DNA of 11,054 bases from JBFKUL01 sp041635755 (GTDB lineage: Bacteria; Pseudomonadota; Gammaproteobacteria; Burkholderiales; SG8-39), in NCBI GenBank assembly GCA_041635755.1, contig JBFKUL010000081.1, positions 1 to 11,054 on the forward strand. Direction: 5' to 3'. Made by a program: the position numbers and the translations under genes. The notes under the pieces were generated by a model, which worked only from the letters and a program-made list of their open reading frames with translations, was not told the origin of the DNA and ran no database searches. Below, piece after piece: positions 6,260-11,054 of this stretch (the first letter of the stretch is position 1; each line of letters begins with the position of its first letter).

Positions 6260-7861
6260 CTACGCGTCCGGCAGCGTAAAGAGCTCGCGCTCGCCCTCCA
6301 GCCCCTTGAGCCGATATCGTCCTACCGATAAAAGCTTTCCCGGGTACTTGTCGGCGAAGGCTGCTGAGACCAGCACGGTCTTTTGCAGCTCCTTGGTCAT
6401 GCTCTCGACGCGTGCCGCTTCGTTGGCCGCCGAGCCGATCACCGTGAACTCGAGCCGCTGCGGGATGCCGATGTTGCCGTAGGTGACGGTGCCCAGATGC
6501 AGTCCGATGCCATAGCGCAGTGGCGGCAGGTCGGGATGGGATTCGTTGACCATCCGTATACGCTCCGCCGCCGCGCTAGCTGCCTTGATCGCGCGCCGGC
6601 ACGCCTCGAGCGTTCCGGTTGCCGACGCGCGCGCCCGCCCGGCCGATTCCGCGATCGGGAAGATCGCGAGCACCGCGTCGCCGATGAAGCGCAGCACTTC
6701 GCCGCCGCTGTCGATCACCGCCCCAGCCATGCAGTTGAAGAACCGATTCAGATGCTCGAGATAGGTCTCGCGGGCCATGCTCTCGGACAGCGAGGTCGAA
6801 TCACGGAAGTCGCAGAACCAGATCACCGCGTGGATATTCTCGCCTTCGCCATGCCTGACATGGCCCTCGAGCACCTGCCTGCCCGTGTGGCGCCCGAGAT
6901 AGGTCTCGAGCAGCCCGACCGCCGTGCGGCGCTGCGCGTGCACCTCGAACAGGCGCCCCAGAACCGGCAGCACCTCGTAGATCTGGCCGAGGTGCGCGGT
7001 GCTGAACCCGCCCTCGGCAAACGAAGTCATCGACAACACGTTGATCTGCCCGTCCGAGAAGCGGAACGGCATCGCTGCGTAATCGGTCGCGCCCTCCTTT
7101 TTCAGATCTCGCACCACGGGAAAATCGAGCCGTACGTCGTCGTCCTCGAGGCGGCGGCGCACGCCACCGGCGCCGCGGATGATCGGTGCGAACGGGCTAT
7201 CCGCAAAACGAGGCTGCTGCAGAATGTCGTGCGGCTCGAAGATGACCTTCACTTCCGGCGCATCTTCGCGCCATACCAGCACCGTGGCGAACACCTGCGG
7301 GTGCAGCGTCGGGATGATCACGGTCATTCTTGCCACGGGATAGCCGGACGCCTTCAGAAACGCGCAGAACTTCCCGACCAATCGCTTTGTCGAGGCGGCC
7401 TTCCACGCATCGGCGAGCAGCCATCCCGCAAGGGGATTGGCGTGCATGCTGGCTGCCGCTTGCTCGAGGAAGGCGACTTCTTCGTCGCCTTCGTACAGCG
7501 CGGCGATCTTGTTGCGATAGAAAGAGAGGTAGCCTCGGATCGAAACAGCGTCGCGCAACGGATCCTCGTACGCCCAAGCGGCATTCTCTGCGACTTGGTC
7601 GCCCACCCTCAGCGTCCAGTAGCTGGCGTTGCCCTTGAACGGGCAATGCGTCTGCAGCGCCGTTTTCTCGAGGAAGTCCATGGAGACGTCCTCCGGCGGG
7701 AAGTAGTACATGGAGGGCGCGCGCGTCTCGTGCACGATCAGTGCACGCGATGAATCCGCGACCCAGGTTCCGTTGAACTCGATGCGCACGCGCTTCGCGC
7801 ACGGCTCGAAGCGAATCTCGTAGTCGGCCGGCTTCGTGGACGCTGATTCCGGGTCCTGCAC
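6260..7861 (-). CDS. Class III adenylate/guanylate cyclase with N-terminal DUF427 domain
   Basis: The 533-residue predicted soluble enzyme should make cAMP or cGMP. DUF427 spans about 22-128, with YYFPPEDV (52-59), HCPFKGNASYW (72-82), AWAYEDPL (95-102) and YLSFYRNKI (111-119). A middle region (138-335) matches the sensor part of many uncharacterised soluble cyclases: LHPQVFATVLVW, then GVRRRLEDD, GATDYAAMPFRFSDG and LLETYLGRHTGRQVLEG. The catalytic domain (about 340-533) has WFCDFRDST with metal-binding Asp351, RFIGDAVLAIF with Asp395, and FTVIGSAANEAARVE with Asn480 and Arg484 for transition-state stabilisation. The usual Lys of the purine pocket is Arg391. GTG at 7861 is chosen because AAAGGAG ends 5 bases before it; the longer upstream frame only shadows the next gene. 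It lies 74 bases downstream of the amidohydrolase gene and may be co-transcribed. Activity is likely; the signal and DUF427's role are unknown. Confidence 0.9.
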   Translation of the reverse strand: MQDPESASTKPADYEIRFEPCAKRVRIEFNGTWVADSSRALIVHETRAPSMYYFPPEDVSMDFLEKTALQTHCPFKGNASYWTLRVGDQVAENAAWAYEDPLRDAVSIRGYLSFYRNKIAALYEGDEEVAFLEQAAASMHANPLAGWLLADAWKAASTKRLVGKFCAFLKASGYPVARMTVIIPTLHPQVFATVLVWREDAPEVKVIFEPHDILQQPRFADSPFAPIIRGAGGVRRRLEDDDVRLDFPVVRDLKKEGATDYAAMPFRFSDGQINVLSMTSFAEGGFSTAHLGQIYEVLPVLGRLFEVHAQRRTAVGLLETYLGRHTGRQVLEGHVRHGEGENIHAVIWFCDFRDSTSLSESMARETYLEHLNRFFNCMAGAVIDSGGEVLRFIGDAVLAIFPIAESAGRARASATGTLEACRRAIKAASAAAERIRMVNESHPDLPPLRYGIGLHLGTVTYGNIGIPQRLEFTVIGSAANEAARVESMTKELQKTVLVSAAFADKYPGKLLSVGRYRLKGLEGERELFTLPDA

Positions 7862-7935
7862 AAGCGCTCCTTTCTCGGGCTGCGCTCCGGGGAGATCGCG
7901 GCACCCGCGAATGATGGTCGCATCCGCGAGCAAAT

Positions 7936-8850
7936 TCAACTCGCCAGCCGATAGATGCGCTCGGCATTGTCGTGAAGCAGCGCCTGCTGCTCGGCATGCG
8001 GCAGGTCGGCAATGATGGTTTTGAAGCCGGAGAAGATGGTGTCGAAGCTCGCCACCAGGCTGTCGACCGGGTAGTTGCTCGCGAACATGCAGCGCTGTGG
8101 GCCAAAGAGCGCGATCGCCTCGCGCACCACGGGCGCGTTGTCTTCTACGGTCCACGGACGGCCCGGCAGGCCAAGACCCGAGATCTTCACTGCCACGTTC
8201 GGTCGCACGGCGAACGTGCGCATGGCGGCGCGCCACGCGGCGAGACCGGCGGCGCTGCGATCGGCCGGCAGTCCGGTGTGATTGAGCACGATCATGATGC
8301 GCGGATAGGCGTCAGCGAGCTCGGCGGCCTCGTCGAGGTGCCACCATGGTGTCTGCAGCTCGAAGTGCAGGCCGTGACGCTCGAGCAATGCGTAGCCCGC
8401 CCGCCACCGCGAATCGCCCATTGATCCCTCGGCGCCGCGTACCACCGCGAGCGGCGAAGCGGCCGCGCGCGGCTTGTGGCGCACGCCGCGCACCAGCGGG
8501 TTGGCGGCCTGCGCGGCGAGCACCTCGGCGACATCCGCGCGATCGAGCCAGGCCTGCGCAACGATCGCATTCGGGATGCCGTGCTGCTGCGCCAGCGCGC
8601 TGACCCAGCGCGTTTCGCCGAGCGGATCGGCCGGATCCCATTCCGCCTCGACGTACACCGTCTTCACCACCCGATGTGCGCGCGCGTCGATTCGATAATC
8701 GTCCGGCAGGTAGTTGCGTCTCAGCGCAGAGGTATCGCCATAACGAAACGCGACCGGCGGCGCGTCCTGCAGCCACGGATGACGATTGCGCTCGAGATCC
8801 CAGAAATGCTGGTGTGCATCGATGACCGGCGGCCCGTCGAGTCTGCTCAT
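7936..8850 (-). CDS. Amidohydrolase family 2 protein (COG3618-type; lactonase-like)
   Basis: The 304-residue TIM-barrel hydrolase is related to L-fuconolactonase, L-rhamnono-lactonase and 2-pyrone-4,6-dicarboxylate lactonase, which open lactone rings in sugar or aromatic acid breakdown. Family signs are VIDAHQHFWDL (9-19) with His13 and His15 at the end of strand 1, VYVEAEWDP (65-73), GVRHKP (122-127), ILNHTG-like IVLNHTG (187-193) with His191, KISGLG (222-227), and MFASNYPVDS (255-264) with the probable catalytic Asp263. Length is standard. ATG at 8850 gives the usual N-terminus just before the first strand; an in-frame TTG at 8883 would add eleven residues, and neither has a clear ribosome site. 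It leads the cyclase gene on the same strand and diverges from a TRAP transporter, which suggests uptake and hydrolysis of a related acid. The exact substrate cannot be told. Confidence 0.88.
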   Translation of the reverse strand: MSRLDGPPVIDAHQHFWDLERNRHPWLQDAPPVAFRYGDTSALRRNYLPDDYRIDARAHRVVKTVYVEAEWDPADPLGETRWVSALAQQHGIPNAIVAQAWLDRADVAEVLAAQAANPLVRGVRHKPRAAASPLAVVRGAEGSMGDSRWRAGYALLERHGLHFELQTPWWHLDEAAELADAYPRIMIVLNHTGLPADRSAAGLAAWRAAMRTFAVRPNVAVKISGLGLPGRPWTVEDNAPVVREAIALFGPQRCMFASNYPVDSLVASFDTIFSGFKTIIADLPHAEQQALLHDNAERIYRLAS

Positions 8851-8906
8851 TAGTCTGATCGCATAGTTCGGATGGGCCGGCAAAGGGACTCAGCGTTGCG
8901 TTGCAG

Positions 8907-8928
8907 CAAGCCCGTGAAAGCGGGCTTG
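8907..8928. repeat. Perfect 8-bp hairpin in the divergent region
   Basis: CAAGCCCG and CGGGCTTG pair around a TGAAAG loop. Neither strand has a T-tract after it. It sits upstream of both flanking genes, so it does not end a visible gene. It could be a leader structure of the amidohydrolase mRNA, an operator, or the remnant of a terminator. Confidence 0.55.
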
Positions 8929-9081
8929 GAGTCCTGCCACCGAACCCAGGACACAGAGTGAAAATCTGCCACGACAGGCGCACCGCAAGCGAACAGGTTC
9001 TTGCGCGCCTTTGCGGCAACGCAGCGAAGCTGCTCGTAACACCCGATCGAAAGCGGGTCAAGCAATGCGTTCCGCGTGGAG

Positions 9082-9110
9082 TTGGAGTTCATCGTCCGGT
9101 GACATATTAT
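9082..9110 (+). promoter_or_regulatory. Candidate sigma70-type promoter for dctP
   Basis: TATTAT (9105-9110) matches the -10 consensus at 5 of 6, and TTGGAG (9082-9087) stands 17 bases upstream with the TTG of the -35 box. The site lies in an AT-rich pocket unusual for this region. It would give a leader of about 90 bases before the dctP ATG. The -35 match is only partial. Confidence 0.45.
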
Positions 9111-9206
9111 GTCTGCGCGCAACGAGAAACTTCCGCAGTGCGCCGCGATCCGGTTGCCGAGGAGCCTTCGGGTCGATCCGACCACGCCTAACAGGAGGAG
9201 GAGCCC

Positions 9207-10280
9207 ATGAAGTTTGGAACAAGACCGCTGAAGCTACTGGCCGGGGGCGTCGCCCTGGCAATGCTGACCGTGTCGACGAGCGTGCTGGCGCAGAAGCGCG
9301 TCAGCTGGAGCATGCAGAGCGCGTTTCCCAGCACGTTGCCGCACCTCGGACCTCCCGGGCTGCGCTTTGCGCAGGACATCGCGGATATGTCCGAGGGCCG
9401 TTTCCAGATCAAGTTCCAGGAACCGGGCGCACTGGTGCCGGCGCTGGAGTGCTTCGATGCAGCCTCCAAGGGTTCGGTCGATTCCTGCTGGACGACGCCC
9501 GGCTTCCACGCCGGCAAGTATCCGGCACTCGCCTTTTTCACCACGGTGCCCTTCGGCCCGCAGCTCGGCGAGTTCATGGCCTGGAAGCTCCACGGCAACG
9601 GCAACAAGCTCGAGCAGGAGATCTACGCCAAGCACGGCATGATCTCCTTCGACTCGTACGCGATCGGCCCCGAGACTTCGGGCTGGTTCCGTAACGAGAT
9701 CAAGACGCTCGATCAGCTGAAGGGCCTGAAAATGCGCTTCTTCGGCCTGGGCGCGAAAGTGATGCAGAAGCTCGGCGTCTCGACCCAGCTGCTCTCCGCG
9801 GCGGACATTTTTCCCGCTCTCGAGCGCGGCGTGATCGACGCTACCGAGTTCTCGATGCCGACCATGGACATCAAGCTGGGGTTCTACCAGATCGCGAAGT
9901 TCAACTACTTCCCGGGCTGGCACCAGCAGGTCTCGGTGAGCCACATCCTGATGAACCGGAAAGCCTACGACGGGCTGCCCAAGTCCTACCAGAAGATGCT
10001 GCAAATGGCCGCCGGCTATCAGGTGCTGTACAACTACGCCGAAAGCGAAGCGGCCAACCCCGCGGCCATGGAGGAAATGGCGACCAAGCACGGCGTCCAG
10101 GTCAAGCGCTGGACCGACGACCAGATCGCGGTGTTCGAGAAGGCCTGGCTCGAGGTGGTCAAGGAAGAATCGGAGAAGGATCCGCTGTTCAAGAAGATCT
10201 CCGACGACTACCTCGCGTTCCGCGCCAAGTACAAGATCTGGGGCGACGCGCAGGCGATCAAGCCGACCTACCTCAAGTGA
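9207..10280 (+). CDS. dctP: TRAP transporter periplasmic substrate-binding protein (FcbT1/TakP type)
   Basis: The 357-residue binding protein captures an organic acid in the periplasm and delivers it to the DctQM permease, driven by an ion gradient. Residues 1-28 are a signal peptide (VLA before Gln29). The segment LKGLKMRFFG (171-180) carries Arg177, the position of the conserved arginine that binds the substrate carboxylate. ERGVIDATEFSMP (206-218) and KLGFYQIAKFNYFPGWHQ (223-240) match the pattern of the COG4663 branch, which includes the alpha-keto-acid binder TakP and the 4-chlorobenzoate-associated FcbT1. The length is right for this branch. The start ATG has a very strong ribosome site (GGAGGAGGAG ending just before it), in keeping with the high level of binding protein required. 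dctM follows after 100 bases containing two hairpins. The substrate is likely a carboxylate; more cannot be said. Confidence 0.93.
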   Translation: MKFGTRPLKLLAGGVALAMLTVSTSVLAQKRVSWSMQSAFPSTLPHLGPPGLRFAQDIADMSEGRFQIKFQEPGALVPALECFDAASKGSVDSCWTTPGFHAGKYPALAFFTTVPFGPQLGEFMAWKLHGNGNKLEQEIYAKHGMISFDSYAIGPETSGWFRNEIKTLDQLKGLKMRFFGLGAKVMQKLGVSTQLLSAADIFPALERGVIDATEFSMPTMDIKLGFYQIAKFNYFPGWHQQVSVSHILMNRKAYDGLPKSYQKMLQMAAGYQVLYNYAESEAANPAAMEEMATKHGVQVKRWTDDQIAVFEKAWLEVVKEESEKDPLFKKISDDYLAFRAKYKIWGDAQAIKPTYLK

Positions 10281-10291
10281 ACGCAGCGCGC

Positions 10292-10313
10292 CTCGCGGTG
10301 AAACGACCGCGAG
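10292..10313 (+). other. Intercistronic hairpin 1 after dctP
   Basis: CTCGCGGT (10292-10299) and ACCGCGAG (10306-10313) form a perfect 8-bp stem with loop GAAACG, starting 11 bases after the dctP stop. There is no T-tract. In binding-protein transporters such stems commonly protect the upstream mRNA and lower expression of the permease. Confidence 0.6.
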
Positions 10314-10322
10314 CATGCAACG

Positions 10323-10345
10323 ACCGGGGCCCGCTGGGCCCCGGT
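10323..10345 (+). terminator. Intercistronic hairpin 2, possible partial terminator between dctP and dctM
   Basis: ACCGGGGCCC (10323-10332) and GGGCCCCGGT (10336-10345) form a perfect, very GC-rich 10-bp stem around GCT. The following bases (TCGTCGTC) are too poor in T for efficient intrinsic termination, so partial attenuation or 3'-end protection of dctP mRNA is more likely than a full stop. Confidence 0.55.
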
Positions 10346-10380
10346 TCGTCGTCTAACGCCATGCAGCATCGGGGGAGTTC

Positions 10381-11054
10381 ATGGATTTCCTGCTGAGGCT
10401 CGGCAGCCGGCTGGCCAATCGCTATGTCGTGCTGCTCGCGCTGCTCGTTCTGATCGGCGCCCTGTTCGCCTACGTCGCGGGCATGAGCCCGGAGGAGCGC
10501 GAGACGTTTCAGTACGGGCTGCAGGACTATCTGCCGATCATCATGTTCGTCACGCTCGGGGTGCTGCTGTTCTCGGGCTACCCGGTGGCGTTCATCCTCG
10601 GCGGTCTGGCGCTGCTGTTCGGCTTCATCGGCTATTTCCTGGGCGTGTTCAAGCTTGTCCAGTTCTTCAATTTCATGCCGCGGATCTGGGGCCAGGCCGC
10701 GGAGAACCTGGTGCTAGTGGCGATTCCGGCGTTCATTTTCATGGGCGTCATGATGGAGCGCAGCGGCGTCGCCAATGACCTGCTGTACTGCGTGCAGGTG
10801 CTGCTCAAGCGCGTGCCCGGGGCGCTGGCGCTCGGTGTCACCATCATGGGAACGATCCTCGCCGCGATGACCGGCATCATCGGCGCCTCGGTCACCATGA
10901 TGACCGCGCTCGCGTTGCCCACCATGATGCGCCAAGGGTACAGCCATGCGCTTGCCTGCGGCACCATCGCCGCGTCCGGCACATTAGGCATCCTGATCCC
11001 GCCGAGCATCATGCTGATCATCATGGCCGACCTGCTCGGCGTCTCGGTGGGCAA
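10381..11054 (+). CDS. dctM: TRAP transporter large permease subunit, 3' end outside window
   Basis: The first 224 residues of the 12-helix-type membrane permease are visible; the frame stays open to the window end. AIPAFIFMGVMMERSGV (114-130), GASVTMMTALALPTM (168-182) and GTLGILIPPSIMLI (200-213) are signature stretches of DctM/FcbT3 proteins, with ILIPPS the most telling. The usual first helix (LPIIMFVTLGVLLFSGYPVAFILGG, about 51-75) is preceded by an extra 50 residues containing another hydrophobic span (16-34). GGGGGAG ends 3 bases before the ATG. No dctQ gene lies between it and dctP, so the small subunit is either downstream, elsewhere, or absent. It should work with the upstream binding protein. 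The call is firm; transport substrate is unknown. Confidence 0.92.
   Translation, partial: MDFLLRLGSRLANRYVVLLALLVLIGALFAYVAGMSPEERETFQYGLQDYLPIIMFVTLGVLLFSGYPVAFILGGLALLFGFIGYFLGVFKLVQFFNFMPRIWGQAAENLVLVAIPAFIFMGVMMERSGVANDLLYCVQVLLKRVPGALALGVTIMGTILAAMTGIIGASVTMMTALALPTMMRQGYSHALACGTIAASGTLGILIPPSIMLIIMADLLGVSVG

Larger units (their letters stand above)
8851..9206. other. 356-bp divergent regulatory region between amidohydrolase and dctP
   Basis: No credible gene is seen here; the short open frames lack domain patterns and run into neighbours. The strip holds a perfect 8-bp hairpin (8907-8914 with 8921-8928, loop TGAAAG), a 6-bp inverted repeat GTCCTG/CAGGAC (8931-8936 with 8947-8952), a promoter candidate for dctP at 9082-9110 and a strong ribosome site at 9193-9203. 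I could not find a good promoter for the amidohydrolase on the minus strand. Confidence 0.6.

Noticed and set aside
6383..7753. 456-codon plus-strand frame opposite the cyclase gene
   Set aside because: The minus strand encodes an intact cyclase with all expected motifs; this frame has none.
7862..8236. Upstream extension of the cyclase reading frame
   Set aside because: The extension mostly overlaps the amidohydrolase gene in another frame, while GTG at 7861 has an excellent ribosome site and starts just before the DUF427 domain.
9234..10316. 360-codon open frame antisense to dctP
   Set aside because: dctP has a signal peptide, strong ribosome site and family motifs; the antisense frame has no features of a protein family.

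Overview
The window is high-GC, densely coded DNA with a proteobacterial look, most like a betaproteobacterium (Burkholderiales-type). That assignment rests on protein families and style (tandem small c-type cytochromes, a MoxR/CoxE-type VWA pair, an FcbT/TakP-type TRAP transporter, long antisense open frames typical of high-GC genomes) and not on any marker gene. I see no rRNA, tRNA, CRISPR array, insertion sequence or prophage gene, and no stretch of clearly foreign composition.

Layout. (1) 1-182, plus: the C-terminal end of endonuclease III (nth) with its four-cysteine FeS motif. (2) 183-405: an intergenic strip with a bidirectional terminator, two identical 35-bp hairpin-forming repeats flanking another hairpin, and a 17-bp stem hairpin that contains the last codons of the next gene. 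(3) 386-1062, minus: two small exported monoheme cytochromes c, overlapping by 4 nt, with a good sigma70-type promoter at 1098-1126. (4) 1209-5184, plus: a likely four-gene operon from an extended -10 promoter: MoxR-type AAA+ ATPase, CoxE-like VWA protein, an uncharacterised protein with a divergent class III nucleotide-cyclase-like core, and a Nudix hydrolase overlapping it by 11 nt. (5) 5211-6053, minus: a cytidylate-kinase-like protein fused to a BON domain, convergent with the Nudix gene. (6) 6260-8850, minus: a canonical class III adenylate/guanylate cyclase fused to an N-terminal DUF427 domain, preceded on the same strand by a COG3618-type amidohydrolase/lactonase. (7) 9207-11054, plus: a TRAP transporter, dctP (periplasmic binding protein) followed by dctM (large permease, cut by the window end), with no dctQ between them.

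How the parts may fit. MoxR ATPase/VWA pairs act as chaperone or remodelling machines for metalloenzymes or other complexes; here the client is not visible, but the divergent cytochromes suggest a respiratory context (inference). The cyclase-like gene and the Nudix gene sitting in the same apparent operon suggest a nucleotide link not described for the classic CoxDE or NorQD systems. This is the best candidate in the window for something undescribed. A second, intact cyclase lies about 2.5 kb away. The TRAP transporter and the divergent amidohydrolase could form a uptake-and-hydrolysis module for an organic acid or lactone, but the substrate cannot be read from the sequence. Much of the window otherwise looks like ordinary chromosomal gene content.
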